Source: an uncultured Clostridia bacterium (GTDB taxonomy: Bacteria; Bacillota; Clostridia; UMGS1883). Taken from it: a stretch of 9,499 nucleotides of DNA. Made by a program: the position numbers and the translations under genes. The stretch spans positions 1 to 9,499 of the forward strand of contig CANRHW010000050.1 in NCBI GenBank assembly GCA_947630525.1. The letters run 5' to 3'. Shown one piece after another: positions 1 to 6,015 of this stretch. Positions within the stretch are counted from its first letter, which is position 1; the number at the start of each line of letters is the position of its first letter. Below the pieces are notes generated by a model, which searched no databases, was not told where the DNA came from, and saw only the letters and a list, made by a program, of their open reading frames with translations.

Positions 1-23
1 ACATACTTCAAGCCAAATCCTAT

Positions 24-198
24 ACGTTTTACCGTTAAAATTTTGAATTTTTACCCATAAGGAAAGTTATCGGAAGTTTAGGACGCGCCGACACCACCGA
101 CGCGAGGCAACTTCGTAGTCGACCTCTACGTTGGTTTGCCCGCTTCGAGGGTCTCTGCCCGTCCCGCCCCCGTAACCCTTAAAGGCGTAAAACGTTAC
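24..198 (-). ncRNA. Unassigned structured RNA (stand-alone or 5' leader), transcribed leftward
   Basis: Transcription from the promoter at 205-234 should start near 198 and run leftward. The transcript folds by hand into one nested structure. A closing helix of 9 perfect pairs joins 187-195 to 24-32. A second helix joins 170-181 to 58-73 (12 pairs, with a 3-nt and a 1-nt bulge). A third joins 160-165 to 80-85 (six pairs, one a wobble). A 12 by 12 nt internal loop follows (148-159 opposite 86-97). A distal hairpin has arms 136-147 and 98-110 and an apical stem 126-130/114-118 with a 7-nt loop. An AT-rich local hairpin (about 34-56) sits at the base. No terminator or reading frame is visible before the window ends, so a leader of an off-window gene and a free RNA are both possible. 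The closed ends and large central loop recall 6S RNA, but I recognise no family. Structure is seen; function is unknown. Confidence 0.55.
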
Positions 199-204
199 AA
201 CATA

Positions 205-234
205 ATTATAGCACAATCAATAAAAAAATGGCAA
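205..234 (-). promoter_or_regulatory. Strong sigma-A-type promoter, leftward
   Basis: On the minus strand there is TTGCCA (229-234) as -35, an 18-bp spacer and a perfect TATAAT (205-210) as -10. The -10 is preceded by TGC (211-213), which forms an extended -10. Transcription should start about 7 nt downstream, near 198, just before the 5' arm of the closing helix of the predicted RNA. That placement supports both calls. Confidence 0.75.
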
Positions 235-270
235 CAGTTTGAACGCATTTTCCGGCATGCTAAAATGTAG

Positions 271-298
271 AATTTTTAACCGTTTTTTTGTTAAAATT
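271..298. repeat. AT-rich inverted repeat in the spacer left of the glycosidase gene
   Basis: AATTTTTAAC (271-280) faces GTTAAAATT (290-298), giving a 7-9 bp AT-only stem. It lies downstream of the glycosidase gene. No T-run follows on the minus strand, so it is a poor intrinsic terminator. The rest of 235-384 shows no gene, RNA or clear signal. Confidence 0.3.
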
Positions 299-384
299 GC
301 ACAAAGGGTCACACGTTCTGTCCATGCACGATATTATGTTGACCTGACCGGCCTAAATATCATTGCCCGCATGGGGGGTTTCCG

Positions 385-2220
385 TTATACCGCTGCGGTT
401 TGCGCGGAGCGGATTTTAAAATACGTATGATACGGCCCGCTGTCGGCAGCGTACATCGGCACAAAGGTGTGCGCGCCGTCGGTCAGGGTCGGAACGGGCG
501 CCCCCTCGACCGGCCGCAGACGGTCAAGCACATCACCGCCGAGGACAAGCCACTCCGCGGACGGTTCGCGAACCACCATCACAAAGGGGCCGTAAAGCAC
601 CGCCGCCACGGGGCTGCCGTCGAGGCGGTCAGGGGTAAATTCCAGCCGTGGAGAATAGTTGAAGCGGCCCTCTACATACGCGGTTTCCCCCGCCCTGCCG
701 GAAATCACGGCGTAGCTGCCCCGGCGCTCGAGGCCCGCAAAGGGCTCCGCGCACCAATGCGGTATCCGCAGCTTTACGGAAAAATCCCGCTTAAAGTCTA
801 TCCGCACGGTGGCCCCGCCAAAAGGAAAGCCGCTGTCAACACGGGCGCAAAGAATATCGTTTTCCACCGCCGCGCCAAGGTATTGATTTATGTAAAGAGC
901 GTCGGCGGTCATAAAAAACGACGCGTCCTGATACTTTACGTGATTTTCCATGCCCGTGCCGTGGCAGCAGGTAAAGCTGTCGTAATCGTCGCTGTACGAC
1001 CGCTCCGCTCCCGGCCCTATGGGCAGCATATAGGTCACGCCGCTGGTGCGGTTCGCTGTGACGGCCGGAGACTGAGACGCAAGTATCTGATTTATAAGCG
1101 CCCTTTCGTAGTACTCCATGTACGCGGCGTTTTCCGGCTCAAAGGCGTAAAGCTCCCGGGCCAGCTTCATCAAATTATAGGCGGCGCAGGTCTCGCAGTT
1201 GGTGTCGCCCTTAATATTTGCGGCCAGAGCGTCGGCGTCGCGGAAGGACTCGCCCTGCCCCACCCCGCCGATGGCGTACATATGGTGCTCCGTCACTATT
1301 CGGAAAAAGTTGACGGCGGCGGCCTCGTAATCCTCCGCGCCGGTGGCCATGTATTCCCGGTGGGCGCCTATTATCTGCGGTATATGCTGGTTGGCGTGGA
1401 GATTTGCGATTGTATCCTCGCCCCTTGCCAGTCCGGGAAAAATGTTCTCGTTGTCGAACATACGGGCGGCCGCCAGGTATTTTTCGTCGCCGGTAACGTC
1501 GTAAAGCCGGGCCATGGACTCGTTCATGCCGCCAAACTCGCCGGCAATATACAGGCTCCACATTTTTTTGCGGTGCTCCGCCGTAAGCGGCGAAAGCCGG
1601 CGGTATATCCAGCCGCCTATGCCCCGGGCGATATCCAAGGCTTCGCCTATGCCCACGCGCTTATAACATTCCAGCAGGCCGGCCGTTATTTTGTGCAGAG
1701 TGTAATATGGCGCCCAAATGGTATTGTATTTTGTGAATTTTTCCAACAGGGCGAACTGGTCCGGCGGATAGGCGGAAATATAGCCCTCTCCCCAGCGGGA
1801 CGGGTCGCGGCTCCACTTGTCCTGCCCGGCGTCCTCCGGGGTGCAGCGCGTTTCAAAGGCGGCCGGATCGCCGCCGGACAGGAGCTGGAGTTTCCTCAGC
1901 TCGTGAACCACGTATTTCAGCTTGTCGCCGAAAATCTCCTCGCCGGTGGCGGCATAAGCCAGCGACAGGGCGGAGATAAAATGCCCGGTGCCGTGGCCCC
2001 GCAGCAGCCCGTCGGGAGCCTCCCAGCCGCCCAGGGGCGCGGCCCCCAGAGTGTCCATGCCGAAAGCGGCCCGGAAATTGTAAAGCATTCGGTCGGGATC
2101 CAGCTCGCGCAGGTATTTAAGGGCCCGGCCCCGGTTTTCAAAAAACCGGCCGCCCTCCAGCAGGGACGTTTTATTCAGCGGAGCGTAGCGCCCCGCGGGA
2201 TTTTTTGCGTAATGTTCCAT
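385..2220 (-). CDS. GH127/GH146-family glycoside hydrolase (beta-L-arabinofuranosidase-like, DUF1680)
   Basis: A 611-residue protein, probably a retaining beta-L-arabinofuranosidase that removes terminal arabinofuranose from plant-type oligosaccharides. The N-terminal part (about 15-95) has the family pattern LDPDRMLYNFR, then GGWE, then GHGTGHFISAL, which to my eye is closer to GH146 than to the GH127 type enzyme HypBA1. The fold is an (alpha/alpha)6 barrel followed by beta domains. The active site is legible by motif alignment to HypBA1: Glu324 (GQGESF) as acid/base, Glu343 and Cys345 (NCETC), and Cys418-Cys419 (FTCCHGTG). These give the cysteine nucleophile and the Zn ligands. No signal peptide is seen, so it should act in the cytosol on imported sugars. 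AAGGAG lies 14 nt before the ATG, a long spacing, but no better start is near. It begins 42 nt after the upstream membrane-protein gene, with no terminator between, so they are probably co-transcribed. The exact substrate is inferred from family membership. Confidence 0.85.
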   Translation of the reverse strand: MEHYAKNPAGRYAPLNKTSLLEGGRFFENRGRALKYLRELDPDRMLYNFRAAFGMDTLGAAPLGGWEAPDGLLRGHGTGHFISALSLAYAATGEEIFGDKLKYVVHELRKLQLLSGGDPAAFETRCTPEDAGQDKWSRDPSRWGEGYISAYPPDQFALLEKFTKYNTIWAPYYTLHKITAGLLECYKRVGIGEALDIARGIGGWIYRRLSPLTAEHRKKMWSLYIAGEFGGMNESMARLYDVTGDEKYLAAARMFDNENIFPGLARGEDTIANLHANQHIPQIIGAHREYMATGAEDYEAAAVNFFRIVTEHHMYAIGGVGQGESFRDADALAANIKGDTNCETCAAYNLMKLARELYAFEPENAAYMEYYERALINQILASQSPAVTANRTSGVTYMLPIGPGAERSYSDDYDSFTCCHGTGMENHVKYQDASFFMTADALYINQYLGAAVENDILCARVDSGFPFGGATVRIDFKRDFSVKLRIPHWCAEPFAGLERRGSYAVISGRAGETAYVEGRFNYSPRLEFTPDRLDGSPVAAVLYGPFVMVVREPSAEWLVLGGDVLDRLRPVEGAPVPTLTDGAHTFVPMYAADSGPYHTYFKIRSAQTAAV

Positions 2221-2262
2221 CGTTAAGCAGATAACTCCTTAATTTTTCATTTTTTACATGCG

Positions 2263-3396
2263 TCAATTCCCAAACAGGGCCCCGAGGCCCGCCGAGCCGC
2301 GCATTTCGTCGAGCCTTTGCCGGTCGACGGCCGGGCTGCCCTGATTGTCGAGCTCAACGTTCAAATTCGCAATACCGCTCTCCAGCTCAAAGCTGTCGGG
2401 ATACGCTCCGTCAAAGTCCGCCGACAACGTGACCGGGTTCTTTGCGCTCCCAAGCCGCGCCTCGGCGCTTTCAATACGGCCGTCTATGGCGGCAAGCTCC
2501 ACATCGGCACTGAAATCCTTGCCCGCCGCAAGATGCACCGTCATTTCCTTGGCGCCGCCGCCGCGGCCCACGGTAAAGGTCAGCTCGGTTATGTTCGCCG
2601 CGTTTACGCCGTCATAAAGGGGTTTAAGCTCCCTGTACAGCCCGGCAAAGCTTTCACTGCCGTTTTCGGCCGCGTAAGCGGAAAATTCCTTCATTATATC
2701 CATTAGCTTCACGGCGTCGGCGGTATATACCGGCTCGCCGCTCTCGCCGTCAAATTTGACCGCCTGTTCCACAGCCTCGCGGTTTTCCTTGCAGTAGCTC
2801 AGCCACAAGTCCGTTACGCCCTTATCTACGCCCTGGCGGATAAAGGCCCTGACCACCTCGCCGAGGCCGAGCATGCTTTCAACGTCCACTCCGGCCATTT
2901 TCAGCAGCGCGGCGGCAGCCTTGACGCTGAACTGCCCGCCCTTTATGAGACTGTCCTTGTCCAGCCCGGTTTTATTTAGCAATTCCAGCAGAAAATCGGC
3001 GCGGAAAGTATTTACCCCGTCGGAATATAACAAGCCACCGTCGGTCAGCGCCAGTTCAAGCCCGTCCCCGGCGCTGTTAAACTTAACGTAAGCGGTGGAA
3101 TCCTCCAAGCCGCCGCCCAATTCATAATAACCGCCGCCCTCCACCTCGGAGCCCGCCAGTTCAAGTTCAAAATCAAAATTTGCGCCCTCAACAGGCAAAA
3201 CAGGCTTAAGCCCGTCAAAAAAGTCCATATATCCCGCCATGGCGTCAAGCCAGCGGCTCATGGCCGCCGCCGAGGCCAGCTTGTCGGCGAGGGGCCGGAG
3301 CACATATTTGTATCCCGCCGCGCCCAACGCCCCCGAAACGACAACCGCCGCCGCGATTATCACGGCTATGAGCGCCCCGCGCTTTTTCGATTTCAT
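2263..3396 (-). CDS. Membrane-anchored protein of unknown function
   Basis: I do not recognise this 377-residue protein. It starts MKSKKRG, with a basic head, followed by one hydrophobic segment (about residues 8-28, Ala/Val/Ile-rich). It should therefore be a single-pass anchor or uncleaved signal with the rest outside the cell. There is no lipobox cysteine. The body reads as two beta-rich segments (about 72-130 and 275-350, alternating polar/hydrophobic strands) around a helical middle (about 130-260), with glycine-rich turns and an acidic overall character. This faintly recalls LolA-like beta-sheet proteins, which is speculation. Two ATGs lie six bases apart (3402 and 3396). GGGAGGT (3409-3403) abuts the first and sits about 7 nt before the second, so I chose the second; the other start adds Met-Ser. 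It is the first gene of a probable operon with the glycosidase and has a near-perfect promoter. Confidence 0.75.
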   Translation of the reverse strand: MKSKKRGALIAVIIAAAVVVSGALGAAGYKYVLRPLADKLASAAAMSRWLDAMAGYMDFFDGLKPVLPVEGANFDFELELAGSEVEGGGYYELGGGLEDSTAYVKFNSAGDGLELALTDGGLLYSDGVNTFRADFLLELLNKTGLDKDSLIKGGQFSVKAAAALLKMAGVDVESMLGLGEVVRAFIRQGVDKGVTDLWLSYCKENREAVEQAVKFDGESGEPVYTADAVKLMDIMKEFSAYAAENGSESFAGLYRELKPLYDGVNAANITELTFTVGRGGGAKEMTVHLAAGKDFSADVELAAIDGRIESAEARLGSAKNPVTLSADFDGAYPDSFELESGIANLNVELDNQGSPAVDRQRLDEMRGSAGLGALFGN

Positions 3397-3419
3397 TGAC
3401 ATACCTCCCGTCTTTTCTA

Positions 3420-3448
3420 ATTATACTAACTTAAAAAAAATTTGTCAA
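3420..3448 (-). promoter_or_regulatory. Perfect consensus sigma-A promoter for the membrane-protein/glycosidase operon
   Basis: On the minus strand there is TTGACA (3443-3448), a 17-bp spacer and TATAAT (3420-3425). Both hexamers and the spacing match consensus exactly. The predicted start near 3413 leaves a short leader of about 17 nt that carries little beyond the GGGAGGT ribosome binding site. A promoter this strong suggests constitutive expression unless a repressor binds the divergent region. Confidence 0.85.
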
Positions 3449-3476
3449 CATTATATTGCTTTTTTACTGGACAAAT
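3440..3476. repeat. Inverted repeat spanning both divergent -35 elements
   Basis: ATTTGTC (3440-3446) and GACAAAT (3470-3476) form a perfect 7-bp inverted repeat with 23 bp between the arms. Each arm contains part of a -35 box. It could be a site for a dimeric regulator of both operons. It may equally be a by-product of two similar -35 regions facing away from each other. Confidence 0.3.
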
Positions 3477-3496
3477 CAAAATTATTGTGGTATTAT
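3468..3496 (+). promoter_or_regulatory. Promoter of the topoisomerase gene
   Basis: TGGACA (3468-3473) as -35, a 17-bp spacer and TATTAT (3491-3496) as -10, with TGG directly before it giving an extended -10. Transcription should start near 3503, about 33 nt before the ATG at 3536. The -35 boxes of this promoter and the leftward one are 19 bp apart. Confidence 0.65.
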
Positions 3497-3521
3497 AAGT
3501 TGATAGATTGTATTAATTACC

Positions 3522-3528
3522 AAGGAGG
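3522..3528 (+). promoter_or_regulatory. Ribosome binding site that fixes the topoisomerase start
   Basis: AAGGAGG is followed by a 7-nt gap to ATG 3536. The frame stays open upstream to 3239, but that extension would overlap the promoter and the divergent gene. This site and the family alignment place the start at 3536. Confidence 0.85.
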
Positions 3529-3535
3529 CAATCTC

Positions 3536-5710
3536 ATGCCGGAACACGAGGCCAGACCGGAGGGCATAACCCGCACTCTGGAAACCAATTTCATGCAGTA
3601 CGCCATGAGCGTCATACTTTCCCGAGCGATACCGGAGATTGACGGCTTTAAGCCGTCTCACCGCAAGCTGCTGTACATGATGTATAAGCGCGGGCTGCTC
3701 AAAGGCAAGCGCACCAAAAGCGCCACCGTCGTTGGCGAGGCAATGAAGCTCAACCCCCACGGCGACGCCGCCATATACGAAACCATGGTTCGCCTGACCG
3801 AAGGCAACGAGGCCCTGTTGCACCCTTTTGTGGACTCCAAGGGCAACTTCGGCAAGCAGTACAGCCGCGACATGGCCTATGCCGCCCCCCGATACACCGA
3901 GGTCAAGCTGACCCCCATTTGTGAAGAAATATTCAGGGATATAGACAAAAACACCGTGGACTTTATCGACAACTACGACGGTACCATGACCGAGCCGGTG
4001 CTGCTGCCCACGGCCTTTCCAAATATTTTGGTAAATCCCAACATGGGCATTGCGGTGGGCATGGCCAGCCGAATTGCCTCGTACAATCTGCGGGAGGTCT
4101 GCGAAGCCACGATAGCCTATCTCAAAGACGAAAAGGCCGACCTGCGCGAATATATACTGGGGCCGGACTTCTCAACCGGCGGCTTCCTGGTGTACGATAA
4201 GGAGGCCCTTGACCAAATCTATGAGACGGGCTCCGGCAGCATAAAGGTTCGGGGCAAATACGTTTACAACAAAAAGGACAACACCGTCGAAATAACCGAA
4301 ATACCCTACTCCACCTGCGTCGAGGTCATAATCGAAAAAATTGCCGAGCTCATGAAAGCCGGAAAAATAAAGGAAATAAACGACGTTCGTGACGAAACTG
4401 ACCTTGGCGGCCTGCGCCTGACTATCGACCTTAAACGCGGGGCTGACCCGGAAAAGCTCATGCAGAAGCTTTACGACAAGACGACCCTTGAGGACAGCTT
4501 CGGCTGCAACTTCAACATACTCACCGGCGGCGAGCCAAAGGTTCTCGGCATAAAGGAAATCATCGCCGAGTGGACGGACTTCCGCACCGAAAGCCTGCGC
4601 CGTATGTGCGAGTACGACGCGGAGAATAAGGAGGCCCGACTCCACCTTTTGCAGGGGCTGGAAAAGATACTGCTGGACATAGACAAGGCAATCTACATCG
4701 TCCGCAACACCGAGGACGACGCAATGGTAGTGCCAAACCTGATGGCCGGCTTCGACATAGACAAGACACAGGCGGAGTTTGTGGCCGAAATAAAGCTGCG
4801 CAATCTTAACAAGGACTATATTCTAAAGCGCACCGCCGAAATAGAGGCCCTTACCAACGAAATTGCCGAGCTCAGGAGGACCGCCGGCAGCGAAAAGCTG
4901 CTGCACAAGCTCATAATCAAGCAGCTCACCGACATTGAAAAAAAGTACGGCAAGCCCCGCAAGACCCAGATAATCACCGTAGAGGAAACGCCCCCCGCCG
5001 AGGAGGAGGACAACAGCGACGACTACCGGGTAAGGGTGTTCATGACCCGGGACAACTACTTCAAAAAAGTCACCCTCGTGTCTCTCCGGAGCAGCGGCGA
5101 ACACAAATTAAAGGAGGGCGACGAGATAATCTGCTCCGCCGAGACCTCCAACCGGCAGGATATGCTGTTTTTCAGCGACAGACAGAACTGCTATAAGATG
5201 AAGCTTAAAGACTTCGCCGACGCAAGGGTAAGCTCCATGGGCGACTATCTGCCGAATATTATCGAAATGGAGGAGGGCGAGCGCATAGTTTACGCCACCC
5301 CGGCTTACGAATACAAGGGCTTTATGCTCTTTGCCTTTGAAAACGGCAAGATAGCAAAAATAGACATGAACAGCTACGCCACCAAGACCAACCGCAAGCG
5401 CCTTACCGGGGCCTACGGCAAGGGCGAGCTCGTCGGGGCAATGTACGTCCCCGAGGACAGAGATATCGCCCTGCTGAGCAGCGGCGGCAAATGCCTTGTG
5501 TTCAACACCGCCGCCATACTCACCAAGACCAGCCGAACCGCCCAGGGCGTACAGGTAATGACCCTGCGCCGACGCAGCCTGCTCAAAACCATGGCCTTGC
5601 CCGAGGACTGCCTAAAATCCGCCGAGGGCTACCGTTCGCGGAGCATTCCCTCCGCCGGCTATTACCTCAAAGACGAAGACAGCCCGACGGTACAGATAAA
5701 GCTGGAATAA
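3536..5710 (+). CDS. Type IIA DNA topoisomerase subunit A (GyrA/ParC family, short clostridial form)
   Basis: A 724-residue breakage-reunion subunit that, with a GyrB/ParE partner, passes one DNA duplex through another. The winged-helix domain ends in the catalytic pair Arg119-Tyr120 (AAPRYTE). Ile172 (MGIAVGMAS) matches the DNA-intercalating isoleucine of GyrA. A tower region (about 180-335), a coiled-coil/C-gate (about 345-470), an acidic linker (EETPPAEEEDNSDD, 483-496) and a reduced beta-pinwheel (about 497-690) follow. No GyrA box (QRRGGKG-like) is visible, so it probably relaxes or decatenates DNA and does not introduce negative supercoils. Canonical GyrA is about 100 residues longer. 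The stretch equivalent to HPHGDSAVYD reads NPHGDAAIYE (73-82), so the Ser83 and Asp87 equivalents of E. coli GyrA are Ala78 and Glu82. A GyrB/ParE gene would be expected beside it but is absent on both sides. Its own promoter and a good ribosome binding site precede it. Whether it is the genome's only ParC or an extra paralogue cannot be told here. Confidence 0.9.
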   Translation: MPEHEARPEGITRTLETNFMQYAMSVILSRAIPEIDGFKPSHRKLLYMMYKRGLLKGKRTKSATVVGEAMKLNPHGDAAIYETMVRLTEGNEALLHPFVDSKGNFGKQYSRDMAYAAPRYTEVKLTPICEEIFRDIDKNTVDFIDNYDGTMTEPVLLPTAFPNILVNPNMGIAVGMASRIASYNLREVCEATIAYLKDEKADLREYILGPDFSTGGFLVYDKEALDQIYETGSGSIKVRGKYVYNKKDNTVEITEIPYSTCVEVIIEKIAELMKAGKIKEINDVRDETDLGGLRLTIDLKRGADPEKLMQKLYDKTTLEDSFGCNFNILTGGEPKVLGIKEIIAEWTDFRTESLRRMCEYDAENKEARLHLLQGLEKILLDIDKAIYIVRNTEDDAMVVPNLMAGFDIDKTQAEFVAEIKLRNLNKDYILKRTAEIEALTNEIAELRRTAGSEKLLHKLIIKQLTDIEKKYGKPRKTQIITVEETPPAEEEDNSDDYRVRVFMTRDNYFKKVTLVSLRSSGEHKLKEGDEIICSAETSNRQDMLFFSDRQNCYKMKLKDFADARVSSMGDYLPNIIEMEEGERIVYATPAYEYKGFMLFAFENGKIAKIDMNSYATKTNRKRLTGAYGKGELVGAMYVPEDRDIALLSSGGKCLVFNTAAILTKTSRTAQGVQVMTLRRRSLLKTMALPEDCLKSAEGYRSRSIPSAGYYLKDEDSPTVQIKLE

Positions 5711-5772
5711 AAAGAGGCTTCGTCACGCATATAGAAATAAATACCAAACTTAAGAGCGTGTCAAAAAACAAA

Positions 5773-5794
5773 AACGTATCATTAACGTATCATT
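5773..5794. repeat. Perfect 11-bp tandem duplication
   Basis: AACGTATCATT occurs twice with no gap (5773-5783 and 5784-5794), six bases before the palindromic element. It may be a slippage product or a scar of the element's insertion. Two copies are too few for an array. Confidence 0.7.
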
Positions 5795-5799
5795 GGTGC

Positions 5800-5937
5800 C
5801 GTAGGGGCGGCCATTGGCCGTCCGCCATCAAAGTTTACGGTCATGATTGTGAACTTTATTACGACAAGTATGTTTACAAAATCGTATAAATGTTACCGTA
5901 AATCTGTGTAAGCGGACGCGCAATGCGCGCCCCTACG
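5800..5937. mobile_element. MITE-like palindromic element, 138 bp
   Basis: The ends CGTAGGGGCG (5800-5809) and CGCCCCTACG (5928-5937) are perfect inverted repeats. The match extends to 26 bp with four mismatches (5800-5825 against 5912-5937). Each end is itself a hairpin: 5808-5812/5816-5820 with loop ATT, and 5917-5921/5925-5929 with loop AAT. Inside are further nested arms, TTTACGGT (5834-5841) with ACCGTAAA (5895-5902), and TTGTGAAC (5847-5854) with GTTTACAA (5872-5879, one mismatch). No transposase and no significant frame are present, so it would be non-autonomous. GTAGGGGCG-ended dispersed repeats are, from memory, common in Clostridia. No clear target-site duplication is seen. It lies between the topoisomerase and exporter genes, fills nearly half of a 305-bp spacer, and could also act as an RNA hairpin if transcribed. 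The rest of the spacer shows no gene and no good terminator. Confidence 0.7.
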
Positions 5938-5954
5938 AAATCCTGACAAAGAAA

Positions 5955-5981
5955 TTGACTTTATCGACAGTCTGTTAAATA
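5955..5981 (+). promoter_or_regulatory. Possible promoter of the ABC exporter operon
   Basis: TTGACT (5955-5960) is a fair -35. TAAATA (5976-5981), with TG at 5973-5974 as an extended -10, is the best -10, but the spacer is only 15 bp. An alternative pairs TCGACA (5964-5969) with TAAACT (5987-5992) at 17 bp. Neither is strong, so weak or regulated expression is possible. AAAGGA (5998-6003) is the likely ribosome binding site, 12 nt before the ATG at 6016. Confidence 0.3.
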
Positions 5982-6015
5982 GGCTTTAAACTATAAAAAA
6001 GGATCTGATTTCACC

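Noticed and set aside
134..142. GGGCAAACC on the minus strand, resembling the start of the c-di-GMP-I (GEMM) riboswitch
   Set aside because: The other conserved GEMM segments (GGGACGCAAAGC-like and GGTAGC-like) are missing, and these bases are used in a different hairpin.
239..430. 63-residue plus-strand frame starting at TTG
   Set aside because: It has no ribosome binding site and no domain, and it overlaps the end of the glycosidase gene.
400..2226. 608-residue plus-strand open frame covering the whole glycosidase gene
   Set aside because: Its codons lie on exactly the same triplets as the real gene. Stops there would need TTA, CTA or TCA in the sense gene, which are rare in this GC-rich coding DNA. 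The translated product shows no family motifs and there is no ribosome binding site at its start.
3239..3535. 99-codon upstream extension of the topoisomerase frame
   Set aside because: It would overlap the divergent gene and its promoter and has no family similarity. AAGGAGG sits 7 nt before the internal ATG at 3536.
5725..5765. CACGC/GCGTG pair after the topoisomerase stop as an intrinsic terminator
   Set aside because: The stem is only five pairs with a loop near 30 nt and no T-run follows it.
5491..5889. 132-residue plus-strand frame across the topoisomerase 3' end and the palindromic element
   Set aside because: It is mostly a shifted frame of the topoisomerase gene, runs into repeat DNA and has no ribosome binding site.
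5773..5937. Repeats considered as a CRISPR fragment
   Set aside because: There are only two adjacent 11-bp copies with no spacer, and the other repeat is an inverted palindrome. No cas gene is present.
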